Source: DASRJG01 sp964647625
Lineage (GTDB): Bacteria; Acidobacteriota; Polarisedimenticolia; Polarisedimenticolales; DASRJG01
Direction: 5' to 3'
DNA: 64,000 nt
Assembly (NCBI GenBank): GCA_964647625.1
Contig: CAZYHZ010000004.1
Location: 51,842-115,841 of the forward strand
Below the pieces are notes generated by a model. It made no database searches, was not told the DNA's origin, and saw only the letters and a program-made list of their open reading frames with translations. The translations under genes were made by a program, and so were the position numbers. Positions 45,001 through 53,705 of the stretch are shown here, one piece after another (the stretch's first letter is position 1; each line of letters starts with the position of its first letter).

Positions 45001-48000
45001 ACATGTCCGTGTCGTAGGTGTAGTTGGCGAGTACAGAATGGTCTTGCGAAGGAAAGACATCCGGTCCGACATACACGTCAGCGATTCCGATCCCTGGGTC
45101 CACGACAGGCACGGTGTTGTCGTCACCCTTTTGGAACGTGAAAAAGAGATTGAGGTGTTGCGAACTACCCTCTGGCCACTCGTCCTTAGTGAAGAGATCG
45201 CTGAGCCGGATCGGGTACGTCTGTTGCCACTTCCCAAATGATTCCTGTCCGGAGTCCAGTTTGAACGCTAGTCGGCGATTGGTGACATCGCCGTTCAGCC
45301 CATTGAAGATTTTGACGTAGACCTGAAATGAATCCAGATGACTGCTGGTAAATCGTACGTGTCGCCAATACTTGAACGTAAGCACATCGTCTTTGGTGAC
45401 TTGCAGCAGTTCACCCCGCATGGCAAGCGCAGTTGTCGGCAGATCAATGTATGTACAGCCGTCAGGCCCGCTCGGAACGCCGATGTACAAAGTGCCGCTG
45501 GTGTTTGAGGGGTAACCATTCTGCGGTGCCGTCGGAATGCAGGATGACGTCACATTTAGGTACGGACTCGGGAATGCCGTGAATGTATTTCCGTCGATGG
45601 AGATCGTTCCTTCGGTCCAGCGATTGAATTGGTCATTCCATTCTGGCGCCTTCGACGCTCCGGCCGTGATTTGCGCGCCCGGAGCCCCAAGTACCCTCTC
45701 GACTGCCAGCGGGCGACCAATCGCATCGTAGGTCGACTTGAAGAAGTATCCTCGTTGCTTACCGAGAGCATCGACATAAATGAGCGGATTCCCAGCTGGG
45801 TCGTAGTACGCTTTCTCTGGGCCTGGACCATCGATCTTGCCAAACAGTTCGAGTCCCTTCTCAGGGCTTTGGCGGCTGATGAGCCGCCCGGCTGCGTCGT
45901 AATTGAACGTTCGCACCTGGCCAGGCAGAATGGTGCCGTGCCGCCAAGCGTCGTAAGGGTTGGACGGTAACTGCTCGACAAGATTGACCCGCGTCAGATT
46001 ACCCCGGGCGTCGTAAGAGTATTCTGCATCAGCAGATCCTGCTGGCGCGTCGACGAGCACAAGTCTGCCTAGGGCGTCGTAGTACTTTCGCGTCACTGCG
46101 TCGCTCGTTTGCGAACCCGTCAGGCTGGTGCGGATGCCGTGAACCGTAGTCTGTACGTGGGGGCCGCAGTACTCGTAGTCTGTACTGGAGCCATCCGCCC
46201 GAACGATGCGACGGACTCTGCCAAGACCATCAGGCTCCGCCATGAGAGGGTTTAGCGGATCGGAAGGATTCGGAGCCCCGTAGAAAGTAACAGTTCCCAG
46301 TGGCGTCAGGCTTCCGTCAACTGGAACATCGACTGAGTACTCAGGAACACCATCCGTGTCGACATCGCTGGACCAGACGTGGGAGGGGGCGACTTGTCCG
46401 GTAACGACGGGCAACCAGTTCGATACGAAGATCACTCGTCCGAACTGATCATACCTGGTCAGCTGCGCGCTCAGTCCACCGCTAGGCATGGCGCGGTTGA
46501 TTTGGATCACCCTGCCGAGCTGATCGAGTATCTGCTCGGAGTAGAGCTGGTCGTTGTTCGAGGAATCGAATTGCGTCTCGGTGCCCGGAGAAGTGATCGT
46601 TCGAATGTGATGGAGATCCGCGTCAAAGATTGTGCGGGTTTTCTGTTCCACCGGCCCAGGCGGATCGACTTCAGTCAAGCGACCGAGCGCGTCGTAGTCG
46701 TAAGTCGCTTCGAGTCCGTTAGGGTCCCGTCGCTTCCAGACTTGCCCCCCGACGTCGGGGGTGACGTCGAGGAGATTGTATGCGGTGATATCGGGCGATG
46801 ATTGAGTCGCGATTTGACCTTTGTCCCATGTGGAAGTAGTCGTGTAGTCGTGTGTTGCTCCGGGATATCCCCCGCTCTTCGTCGCGGTCACCCGCTGAAG
46901 ATTCCCGTTCGAGAAATAGGCATAAGTCTTTTCAAGGTCATCGGTATCCGGTGCTTGGATAGCCGGCACCGAACTTGGCGCGTCCTGCGTGACCGACGTT
47001 TTCCACTCGTCAGTGATGTCGGATTGTGTAAGTTGTCCGCTGCAGTCCCACTGGAAGCTTTCTTCGGCCCGGGAGAGCTGGCCCAGCCCCTCCTCGATCG
47101 CTTGCCCACTCGGAAAGCCCCGAAGGAAATGGGGACAAGCAGTAAGGTCCGCAAACGTCGTCTGCGTGACTTGTGTGGCAACCGTTGTGCTGGTGAGAAA
47201 CGGCATATATGCGTTGCTGGTCAGTACAGTCTGCTGCCAATTGCTGCCGCCGTCTCGCGCATAGTTCTTGACGTCAATCACTCGAGGCGGAAGATTAGTG
47301 GACGAACTCGGAGTCTCAAAACATACGTCCTTGTCGTCGTCAAACGACGTTGTTCCGCCTTGTGAAATTGGCTTGATGACCTCGCCGTCAGGATCGGTCG
47401 TCAGGGAACTGAAGAAGCTGGACCGAGTGCGAAGGGGAACTCCAGGGTTGCCTTGATACAGTCTGACGTACCCTGGAACACCAAATGCGCTGAGATCGTT
47501 TCTGCGGAGCTTTTGCCCACAATGATCGCCTTGAACAGTGAACATCGTCCGACGGTTGTCGGGTGCGATCACTTCGAAATCGTTGGTGCCCCCAGTTGTC
47601 GTTGGGGAGCATGTGGTTGCGGATAGATCCCGACTCCAGTGCCATTCGAAGTGCGACCTGCCCGTCGGATCATCGTTCGCTCCTAGTCCCTCGGGAAATG
47701 TGGTCTCTTTCGTAACCCCAGCGATTACACGGTCGACTGCATACGTTCCACGCGATCCGGATCTCCAAGTCCCATAATCGAACTGAAACACCGCTCCCAG
47801 CGCGGTTCTGATCCGGTCGATAAGCGGGTACGTCTTGGGTCCATCTTGATAGTTGAATAGAGTGGACCCGCCAACCTCTTGATTGCTCCCAACAACGGTA
47901 ATGCCGCTGAGAGTTGGAAACTGCGTCCAAGGGACTTCAAAAGTAGCCCCCCCCGGATACGTAGAAAGCAAGTTGTAGGACATTTGGACCGTGGTCGTCT

Positions 48001-49078
48001 GTGCGGCAGACCGCGCACCCTTAAATGAAGCGGATTGAATGTCCTTCAGCATCCCTTCGGTGCCAAACGGGCAGCGTGTCGAGTCTGGATCGTTGGCGAT
48101 GCACCGCGTCAAGACGATGTCACTTGCCGCGGTCGAATCTTGAACAGAGTGAATACGCGTGATCGCTTCGGGGAAGGGGTCCGTACTGGCAGCGTAGCTG
48201 ATGCTTATTGCATTGCCGAACGCGTCGCGGATCTTCGTCGTGTAGTACCCCGCACGATCCGAGTTACGAATCCATTGATTCGCGGCATAGTCGTACGGAA
48301 TGATCTTCTCGAGACGGTAGACGGTCCCGTCGGGGAAGCTCACGTCGTAATGTTCGACCAGGTCGCCACCACGACCGGCGCACTCCGCCACACCGTTTCG
48401 GACGTCGTCACAACACGCCGCATCGTAGTGTTGGTTGGAGTCGCAAATATTGCACGGTGGTGGAGGGACCTGACCCGTGCAATCACGGAGATACTGGATC
48501 TGTACATCAGGATGTGCGTTCTTGACTTCCGGTTCGAATTGCAGGAGCGAACCGTCGGGGAACTCAAAGCTCGTCACGAAACCGGAGTAGTCATTTGAGA
48601 CCGAAGAGTAACGTGACGTTCGAAAAATTCTTCCCAAATGACCGGTCCATCCTAGGCCCACCCAGCTCTTGCCGGTCAATTGGATTCCTGACCCGTTGAC
48701 ACTTAGGAGCTGGACCTTCTTGCTGTTGTAGGTCAATCCGAACCCGAGAGCCGGAAGCCTGCCGTCTTGCGGCAACTGCGTGGAGGCTGGTACACGGATG
48801 AGTAGATTTCCATTGAAGGAGGACACAGCGGCGCCGCCACCGATCACAACGTCAGCAACACCTGGCTGGACGTTGGCTGCGTCAAGTTCGTCGAAGTGCT
48901 CCGTATCAACCCGCGGAAGCAGGTCACCTCCTAGACCGGTCGCCCATGATTGCGGAGGTGCCCCGACCACACCAAGAATGCCGACCAACGCTAGCACCGC
49001 CAGTTTGCGCCTACCGCGGCACACTCGAAAACACGCGGACTGCGCGAGCTCACAGTTTGAATCGCTTCGAACGGTCAT
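42035..49078 (-). CDS. giant secreted RHS/YD-repeat protein
   Basis: ATG at 49078 has GGAGG five bases upstream and starts a signal peptide (RRKLAVLALVGILGVVGAPP); the product is 2347 residues. The N-terminal 700 residues resemble the propeller/strand region before the RHS shell. YD repeats follow (YDALGRLTEVDPPGP, YDQFGRVIFVSNW, YYDALGRLVLVDAP, YDAAGRLISRQSPEKG). A typical core end is present: YYPFGREIDSIGADLNQGA, RFTGHERDVLTGMDYMVMRS, and NPLSRIDPLGL. The 190-residue tip after DPLGL is unlike known toxins seen by me; it ends in Gly/Ala-rich hydrophobic stretches (AARSATGLFGSEAAGGWALS). Whether this is a toxin tip, a membrane-active segment or just a surface filament end is open. Confidence 0.85.
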   Translation of the reverse strand: MTVRSDSNCELAQSACFRVCRGRRKLAVLALVGILGVVGAPPQSWATGLGGDLLPRVDTEHFDELDAANVQPGVADVVIGGGAAVSSFNGNLLIRVPASTQLPQDGRLPALGFGLTYNSKKVQLLSVNGSGIQLTGKSWVGLGWTGHLGRIFRTSRYSSVSNDYSGFVTSFEFPDGSLLQFEPEVKNAHPDVQIQYLRDCTGQVPPPPCNICDSNQHYDAACCDDVRNGVAECAGRGGDLVEHYDVSFPDGTVYRLEKIIPYDYAANQWIRNSDRAGYYTTKIRDAFGNAISISYAASTDPFPEAITRIHSVQDSTAASDIVLTRCIANDPDSTRCPFGTEGMLKDIQSASFKGARSAAQTTTVQMSYNLLSTYPGGATFEVPWTQFPTLSGITVVGSNQEVGGSTLFNYQDGPKTYPLIDRIRTALGAVFQFDYGTWRSGSRGTYAVDRVIAGVTKETTFPEGLGANDDPTGRSHFEWHWSRDLSATTCSPTTTGGTNDFEVIAPDNRRTMFTVQGDHCGQKLRRNDLSAFGVPGYVRLYQGNPGVPLRTRSSFFSSLTTDPDGEVIKPISQGGTTSFDDDKDVCFETPSSSTNLPPRVIDVKNYARDGGSNWQQTVLTSNAYMPFLTSTTVATQVTQTTFADLTACPHFLRGFPSGQAIEEGLGQLSRAEESFQWDCSGQLTQSDITDEWKTSVTQDAPSSVPAIQAPDTDDLEKTYAYFSNGNLQRVTATKSGGYPGATHDYTTTSTWDKGQIATQSSPDITAYNLLDVTPDVGGQVWKRRDPNGLEATYDYDALGRLTEVDPPGPVEQKTRTIFDADLHHIRTITSPGTETQFDSSNNDQLYSEQILDQLGRVIQINRAMPSGGLSAQLTRYDQFGRVIFVSNWLPVVTGQVAPSHVWSSDVDTDGVPEYSVDVPVDGSLTPLGTVTFYGAPNPSDPLNPLMAEPDGLGRVRRIVRADGSSTDYEYCGPHVQTTVHGIRTSLTGSQTSDAVTRKYYDALGRLVLVDAPAGSADAEYSYDARGNLTRVNLVEQLPSNPYDAWRHGTILPGQVRTFNYDAAGRLISRQSPEKGLELFGKIDGPGPEKAYYDPAGNPLIYVDALGKQRGYFFKSTYDAIGRPLAVERVLGAPGAQITAGASKAPEWNDQFNRWTEGTISIDGNTFTAFPSPYLNVTSSCIPTAPQNGYPSNTSGTLYIGVPSGPDGCTYIDLPTTALAMRGELLQVTKDDVLTFKYWRHVRFTSSHLDSFQVYVKIFNGLNGDVTNRRLAFKLDSGQESFGKWQQTYPIRLSDLFTKDEWPEGSSQHLNLFFTFQKGDDNTVPVVDPGIGIADVYVGPDVFPSQDHSVLANYTYDTDMCLGSVPPAGDACSGGDDSVNRYKGQLSMVESNFGLRPLERRRLVYKGLNGRVSGENESIDWDGDGGFDSWVSRVSYGAQGNTSVWTSPYLAGIDLPRLYAYSYKRGYVDGLIDASTNFPLIVGGGTPSNLQYTAAGQLSEMMFSNGAQNNYSVDVLGRTAGITVTAPASGGNRQTLWATGLYQYDGADNITGIGAQQFSYDLARQLTHAQVLPQTTSPSESVPYDLTSVYDPYGNMKVQTWSHSHGVTAPPGFPFSFDYDDATNHVQGNSSFVYDLDGAMVRAPGSTGGATAMSWDREGRLSAFFNGTPEDQSRPTERYAVDAGGFRLVRWPESGSGAPVITLRSVTGKTRSEFVADPASNRPILSRENIYLGETQIAERRPQGAAPTLASSESLYKGGAYGFIVSDDNAPADFSGVSYSVDIRTPDGTASALLENVQPDSDGSFSIPESALAPGQENWVSVRRNSAAGEPYSNVSIVAFDPSVNLDSDNQVRAISVSRVDSDVVVRWTLSGDNEKRSYVYFHAKNAEEPTLLTPDGLDPGTTEFVLPYPGSKSPCGYFEVTQTDVDGFNPTGPSIGADLPSSAGMSATLLSSPCDSDEPFDDGPDPPIHRWEEVAPTLQSLVTTFHHRDHLGSLRVLTDSLGHSLGAQYAHDYYPFGREIDSIGADLNQGAVSRFTGHERDVLTGMDYMVMRSKNVNYPFFATPDPLGNANGSAPVTWNRYAYVGGNPLSRIDPLGLIQCDEDPACLEATGGASGSSSGGSSGVGDPFWNAHTQENCPFDASCTPFGTAGSWVRNGVKVEPTADLWIEQFGLIQIRGIGFLGMSWVDTYDGDNNLLTSSAKPYFIDGGVSMSESDSESDIWNDFKSGVLNGNRTAGEGFYDCVNRNLDRLTGGMHSKIGGDVFVATFLATAARLTPAGIIGYGPSGLGNLPISTVSGYMAARSATGLFGSEAAGGWALSGTVGMYAGGAIAFTSYSSLMVGAMINCR

Positions 49079-49258
49079 GGCTACCTCCAACGATGCAAGG
49101 CTGATGGGATCTGGCGATGGGTCGGTGGCTCGGCCGACGAGAAAGCAACCACGACGAGACTTGCGGCGAGGTACGGGAACCTCTCGGCCGCACCGGTGCG
49201 CACCGCCCCTAGAACCGCCATTGCCACGCCCCCAAGCTTGGCTGCTCTGTGCACTACT

Positions 49259-49294
49259 GCTGTCGTGAGGAACCGCCGAACGCGACTGTGAGTG
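49259..49294 (-). repeat. 36-bp dispersed repeat, copy B
   Basis: Second copy of the element at 34741-34776 (two mismatches), 181 bases upstream of the RHS start. The remainder of 49079-49395 has no gene and should contain the RHS promoter. Confidence 0.7.
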
Positions 49295-49395
49295 ACCCCG
49301 CTCGCCCTTCCCCCGTGGGCGCGTTCTACGCCGGGTGGGGGGTGGTGTCAAGGACTGGAATCGTCTGGTTTCGGGATCAGACTACTCGCGTCGAA

Positions 49396-50046
49396 TCACT
49401 TGGATTGGTCAGATTCCCCTGCGGCTGGCCGCGTGGTCCCGCGGTTGGTATGAAGCTCAAGCAACCGGCCGCCGGAGGCCAAAGCCAGAATTACGCTGAG
49501 AACCAATAAGAAGTACGCCAACTGATAACGTACTTTGATTCGGCTTCGCCACTTGCGCTCGAACACTCGATCAAAGTCCTGCCCGCAACCCCAAATGAGG
49601 TCCTTTAGCGATACCGTCGATCGTTTTTGCTTAGCTTCGGCCGTCAAGTGGTCCTCGCTGCCAATTATTCGCTGCGTTTTGTGATGCGAACCCTTGGCAG
49701 CGAACGGAGCGTCGTGCAGGTAGTTCTCACTCATGCGCACGAACCATCCGAACGAGGCAAACACGATAATCGCCGCGAGTACGACAAACACCGTCAGGGC
49801 GGGCAGCGCTGTAGCATCGGTTAAGACGAGGATCACAATCGCAGCAAGGCAGCCGATTAGTACGGCGGTTCTTTCGGCAAGGCGCGGGACCTCCGTATCG
49901 GCAGGTTCCCACCGTGGGCTTCTTCCTCGAAATAGCGCGAACAGCGCGCTCGCAGCCAGAAATGCGTATGTCGCATAGGTGACGATTGGCGTGAGCGGAC
50001 CGTATTTGGACGGCGCAGCGGCAAGACAGATGAACGTGCTACACAT
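49396..50046 (-). CDS. multi-pass membrane protein, last gene of the tyrosinase operon
   Basis: Protein of 216 residues with about four membrane helices: IVTYATYAFLAASALFALF, AVLIGCLAAIVILVLTDA, LTVFVVLAAIIVFASFGW, and near the C-terminus YQLAYFLLVLSVILALASGG. Between the third and fourth helix is a soluble loop of 70 residues. It overlaps the previous gene by 8 bases (ATGTGTAG), so it is coupled to it. No family recognised. Confidence 0.55.
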   Translation of the reverse strand: MCSTFICLAAAPSKYGPLTPIVTYATYAFLAASALFALFRGRSPRWEPADTEVPRLAERTAVLIGCLAAIVILVLTDATALPALTVFVVLAAIIVFASFGWFVRMSENYLHDAPFAAKGSHHKTQRIIGSEDHLTAEAKQKRSTVSLKDLIWGCGQDFDRVFERKWRSRIKVRYQLAYFLLVLSVILALASGGRLLELHTNRGTTRPAAGESDQSK

Positions 50047-50737
50047 CTACAGTACCAGCACTATTGACCGGGATGTCAAAGCGCTTTTTATAGTCCATGA
50101 TGGCGCCGCGCCCGTGAGGCGCATCGGCTCCAAAATGGTAGTAGCCCGGTTTGAGTTGGCCGCACACAGGTGTCGTCAAGACCGAGCCATATGCCCCAAG
50201 CGTAATGAAATACGCCGGGGTGTAGAATGCGGTCATTCCGTGGCAGGGCGATCCCGACCGTCGGCAGTTCAGTGTGAACGACGCCGACGGCGTCGGCTGC
50301 GCTCCCTGAGATCCAACTCCGAAGAATCGATTCGCGAGCGCACGAATCAGCGGTTGCCGGACCCCGCGCGTTACGTCTTGCGGAGAGACCTCGTGCAAAT
50401 CCGCGTCTGGAAGACACCCTCCGACAAGTGCTCGCGATTCGTTTCGCCAGAATGGACCCCAGAATGCAGGAGTCCAACGTGCCGGTCCAAAGAACGACGC
50501 TAGCGAAAAGATATCCACGGGCACTGGATAGTCGTTACCCTCAATCGCAATGGCCGGAAATGCTGTGCGAGCTCGGCCAAACATTTCTGCTTGTCGGAAG
50601 ACTCTCGTGACGTCACGCGATATGTCAGCACTCTGCTCCGGGGCCTCCGAGATCGCTTGCCCGCGCGCTTCAAGAAGCCGATCCGCGAACAATTCGGCCT
50701 TGCTACGGTAAGGAAGAAGTTCCTGCGGCCACTCCAT
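50039..50737 (-). CDS. hypothetical protein behind the tyrosinase
   Basis: Protein of 232 residues; ATG at 50737 has GGAGGG seven bases upstream. It is soluble, without a signal peptide, helical at first (AELFADRLLEARGQAISEAP) and then rich in Pro, Phe, Gly, His (FGPARWTPAFWGPFWRNESR, PGYYHFGADAPHGRGAIMDY). Cys pairs occur at NCRRSGSPCHG. It begins 25 bases after the tyrosinase gene. It could be a partner, helper or substrate of the tyrosinase, but nothing in the sequence proves it. Confidence 0.5.
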   Translation of the reverse strand: MEWPQELLPYRSKAELFADRLLEARGQAISEAPEQSADISRDVTRVFRQAEMFGRARTAFPAIAIEGNDYPVPVDIFSLASFFGPARWTPAFWGPFWRNESRALVGGCLPDADLHEVSPQDVTRGVRQPLIRALANRFFGVGSQGAQPTPSASFTLNCRRSGSPCHGMTAFYTPAYFITLGAYGSVLTTPVCGQLKPGYYHFGADAPHGRGAIMDYKKRFDIPVNSAGTVDV

Positions 50738-50762
50738 GCTTCGTCCCTCCACAGTCACGCGT

Positions 50763-51698
50763 CTAAAGCGTCAGAGAATCGTAGTCGTACCCCAGCGCGA
50801 CGATGTTGAGAAGGTCGTTGTAGGACTCTGCCCATGGGTCCATGACTAGATCCGATCCCGCGAGGTTCGGCTGAGGTGCAGCGTTCGATTGCCGCCAGAC
50901 TTGCCAGAGGCGGTCCACTTCCGCGTGATGGAGCCAGAACACTGGATCGGTCGGCGATGTGCTGGTGTTGTTCATTATTCCGCCAACCCAAGCGTGCACA
51001 TGATTATGTGCAGGCAGGTCCGACCTGTCCGGGCGCCGTCCCCAGCCTTCAACGCCATATGTGAACTTCGTGTAGTCGTTTTCGCCTGTAAGGCCGGTGA
51101 CTTGAATCGCGAACTGATTCACGATGATATCGATGTCCGCCGCGTTTGGTTTGTACGACGGCGGCGTCTCGGTTCGAGCGGGGACTGGCATCCCCGTATT
51201 GGGATCAGTCGCCGGGAGAAAGCCTTCGAGCCACGCCGGAAACGGGTCCTGCCAACGCCAGTACGGAATGCCGAAGCGATCGCTCGCCGTTGGGCGGAGC
51301 GCGAGGTCCGCGCGCTCCAATGCGCGTTCGAACTCGACAAGGTAGCGGCGGTGCCAGGCCAGGAACCGGTACAGCCCGGTCTCCCCCATGGAGCCATGCA
51401 TGTTGTGGCTCATGTCCATGTGGTTCTGGACGAGCTGTAGATAGCTCCCGTCGTTGACCAGACTCGTCACCGCGTTTCGGAACGCCGCTTGCTTCGCGGC
51501 GGTGAAACTGGCCTGGTCTTCCCGAATGAACGGAGCGACGGCAACGTCGGCGGCCTTCAGTGGAGACGCGCGAACGAGTGTCCGCCCGGACGTTCTCTGC
51601 CGGTGTGCTGCGTGCAGGGATTCAAGCTCATCGTGGGGAAAGCCGCGTTTGATGACTTCGTCGAAGGTCTTCGGATGCGAGGGGTTCATGTGGTCCAT
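50763..51698 (-). CDS. tyrosinase-family copper protein
   Basis: Protein of 311 residues, AGGAG six bases before the start, no signal peptide. The CuB site is classical: HNHVHAW (His231, His235) and DPVFWLHHAEVD with His258, matching the PS00498 pattern. The CuA end FLAWHRRYLVEFE (His116) is also typical, but the His expected four or five residues before Phe112 is Glu/Thr. The nearest histidines are at 98 and 101, in HNMHGS. So either CuA uses a shifted ligand or the type-3 site is altered. Tyrosinases oxidise phenols to quinones; the substrate and activity here are unknown. Fourth gene of a six-gene operon. Confidence 0.8.
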   Translation of the reverse strand: MDHMNPSHPKTFDEVIKRGFPHDELESLHAAHRQRTSGRTLVRASPLKAADVAVAPFIREDQASFTAAKQAAFRNAVTSLVNDGSYLQLVQNHMDMSHNMHGSMGETGLYRFLAWHRRYLVEFERALERADLALRPTASDRFGIPYWRWQDPFPAWLEGFLPATDPNTGMPVPARTETPPSYKPNAADIDIIVNQFAIQVTGLTGENDYTKFTYGVEGWGRRPDRSDLPAHNHVHAWVGGIMNNTSTSPTDPVFWLHHAEVDRLWQVWRQSNAAPQPNLAGSDLVMDPWAESYNDLLNIVALGYDYDSLTL

Positions 51699-51729
51699 TA
51701 CGCTCTCCTGGTCGCTGAGCGCCGTCGTC

Positions 51730-52875
51730 CTAGAAGTCTTTGAGCGCGACCCAATTGTTTGAATTGGCCGTGCATGACGAGGCCGTGCACACTTCGAACC
51801 TCGTCACCGGGTGGATTTCCCAGAGTGACGCGCGCCAACAGCCCGACGTCGCAGATGGGAGGCCGCAATCGTCGCTCGTCTTCTTGTGGGCATTGTCGAC
51901 GATCAGCTGTCCCGTGATTCGGACCTTGTGCCCGATCGCCTTCGCAAGGCTGTCGAGAGTGAATCCAAGCTCAGGATGTTTTTCTCGGAAGTACGGCGTC
52001 ATTTCGGCGACGAAACTCGGCTGCTGGAGCTTCTTGACGTCCTGCTTGGAAAAGTTGCTGCTCAGGTCGGAGCTCGAACGAACGCTGCCGCTCCGCAGTG
52101 TCGTGAGGGCCGCGTTGTTTAGTGGGAAGTCTTCGAACGCAAACCCGATGTGGTAATCGACCACGTCTTCTGAGCTCTCCAATTGGCAGTTGCAGGATTC
52201 CTTGCCGGTGTGGATTGCGTAGTACAGCGTCCCGACGGCGGTGACGATGTTTCCCTCACCCAGCGCCGCCAGTTCGGACGCAACGCTGCCGTGATTGTTG
52301 ATCTTTAGTGTCGACGGGAGCGCCTGCTCCTTTTGAACGAAATCGCTTTTGGTCAGCGTCTCTGTGGCCGCAACGGTCGGTGGCAGCAGCTTGTTCTTGA
52401 GAAGGTTTAGGTAAGCGTCGTAAGAACCTGAATCGTTGCAACCGACCGGGTAATTGTCGTGACAGTCATCGTTGGTTGTGATCTCCTCCTCGCACACTAC
52501 CGCCGCGACCGTGCTTTCGTTTGTTGGGCCGGCTGGAGCTGAGCCAGATGGCGCTGGGCCGGATGGCGCTCCGCCCGAACCCATCTCGGTGACGTATTGG
52601 GCGTAGACCCAGCCGACTTCGTTAAGGTTCGTGCGAATGCGGATGTACCCACTCGTTTCGCCGCTGGACTCCCGTGTGACGATGTCGTTCTTATGCACCG
52701 TCGCGACCCAGTGGGACGTCGAAGCATGGTTGGAGTAGACACGGCCGGTGCGGATCACCTTCAGCTGCTCCGCGAGCGCCGGGGTCAACGTGAAGACCAG
52801 ACCGAGCGTCACGAGGACTCCGAGGACCCAGCTGAGAAGCGGCCTCGCCGGTCGTGGTAAGCGGTGCCGCGTCAT
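51730..52875 (-). CDS. exported SH3-like domain protein
   Basis: Protein of 381 residues. A signal peptide (LLSWVLGVLVTLGLVFTLTP) leads to a bacterial SH3-type domain (residues 37-95: VIRTGRVYSNHASTSHWVAT, GYIRIRTNLNEVGWVYAQYV), then a Gly/Ser/Pro linker and a 250-residue domain with cysteines. Its C-terminal part (KVRITGQLIVDNAHKK, then RASLWEIHPVTRFEVC) looks like an OB-fold-type segment frequent in exported proteins. The start overlaps the stop of the preceding membrane gene by 4 bases (ATGA at 52872-52875). Role in the operon unknown. Confidence 0.6.
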   Translation of the reverse strand: MTRHRLPRPARPLLSWVLGVLVTLGLVFTLTPALAEQLKVIRTGRVYSNHASTSHWVATVHKNDIVTRESSGETSGYIRIRTNLNEVGWVYAQYVTEMGSGGAPSGPAPSGSAPAGPTNESTVAAVVCEEEITTNDDCHDNYPVGCNDSGSYDAYLNLLKNKLLPPTVAATETLTKSDFVQKEQALPSTLKINNHGSVASELAALGEGNIVTAVGTLYYAIHTGKESCNCQLESSEDVVDYHIGFAFEDFPLNNAALTTLRSGSVRSSSDLSSNFSKQDVKKLQQPSFVAEMTPYFREKHPELGFTLDSLAKAIGHKVRITGQLIVDNAHKKTSDDCGLPSATSGCWRASLWEIHPVTRFEVCTASSCTANSNNWVALKDF

Positions 52876-53204
52876 TTCTTGTCGCCCTTGCTCTCGTCAT
52901 CCTTGCTTTCGGTGATTGCCTTCGATGCGACGTAGCTCCCGCCGCTGATTCCCAGAAGCCCGAGGATGTTCATATCCATCTTCGGGAACTCCCCTGAGCC
53001 AATGGTCAAGATCATCAGGCACATGACGATCGCGAACGTGAATAGGAGAAACTGGAACCGCGAAAAACTCGCCTTGCCGTCCGGTTCTTCGAGAAGCGTG
53101 GCGAGCTTGATCTGGTTCTTGTAGATGCGGATGACGAGCACCGCACCGATCAGCCCCACGAAGATGACGACGATCCAAGCGGCGACGAGAGCCAGGGTCT
53201 CCAT
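52872..53204 (-). CDS. small 3-TM protein, paralogue 2
   Basis: Protein of 110 residues with GGAGG six bases upstream, inside the end of the previous gene. Three membrane helices: VAAWIVVIFVGLIGAVLVIR, FQFLLFTFAIVMCLMILTIG and NILGLLGISGGSYVASKA, with a charged C-tail. Helix order, loop (SFSRFQ against SPERVQ) and the GLLGISGGSY against LLALFGGSQ end match the neighbouring gene, so the two are paralogues. Possibly an oligomeric membrane complex; no family recognised. Confidence 0.6.
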   Translation of the reverse strand: METLALVAAWIVVIFVGLIGAVLVIRIYKNQIKLATLLEEPDGKASFSRFQFLLFTFAIVMCLMILTIGSGEFPKMDMNILGLLGISGGSYVASKAITESKDDESKGDKK

Positions 53205-53207
53205 TCG

Positions 53208-53546
53208 TTACCTCCGATCCGATGGCGATGAGGCGGCGCGGGGCCGCATGTACTTCGTGATGAGATAGGCCGCTTGGCTTCCCCCGAATAGGGCGAGAAG
53301 CCCCTGAGAGGGAAAGGTCAGTCCTTGGGCTGTATGCGCACCCAACGAGAGGAATAGGTATCCGACCGCCCCGACGGACAAGAGCAGCGCTTGAACCCTT
53401 TCAGGACTCACAGGTTGACCGGGCCGCGCCGCTAGCAGTCCGCGGACGTGGATTCGGCGGGTCAAGATCCCGAGACCCACGTAGGCGCCGATGGCCGCCA
53501 TGATGACGACGAGCTCGAGCTTGGCGAAGAAGACGACCGCGTTCAT
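53208..53546 (-). CDS. small 3-TM protein, paralogue 1, first gene of the operon
   Basis: Protein of 112 residues. Helices: KLELVVIMAAIGAYVGLGIL, VQALLLSVGAVGYLFLSLG and QGLLALFGGSQAAYLITK, and a basic C-tail. It is 3 bases from the next gene, its paralogue. As the first gene of the minus-strand group 53546-49396, it should lie directly behind the promoter; the 61-bp repeat R2 lies 160 bases upstream. Confidence 0.6.
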   Translation of the reverse strand: MNAVVFFAKLELVVIMAAIGAYVGLGILTRRIHVRGLLAARPGQPVSPERVQALLLSVGAVGYLFLSLGAHTAQGLTFPSQGLLALFGGSQAAYLITKYMRPRAASSPSDRR

Positions 53547-53705
53547 CTCACGGTCCAGTCGCTGAATGATCCCGAGACGGCCAAAGCAGCCATTCGCGCG
53601 CCCCCGCGATGCAAAACGGGTACTCGAACGTCCGGCACAGTTGGCGACATGACTTCGGACGCCGGCGACCGGACGATCGCTGTTCGGATCAGATCTGTTA
53701 GGGAA

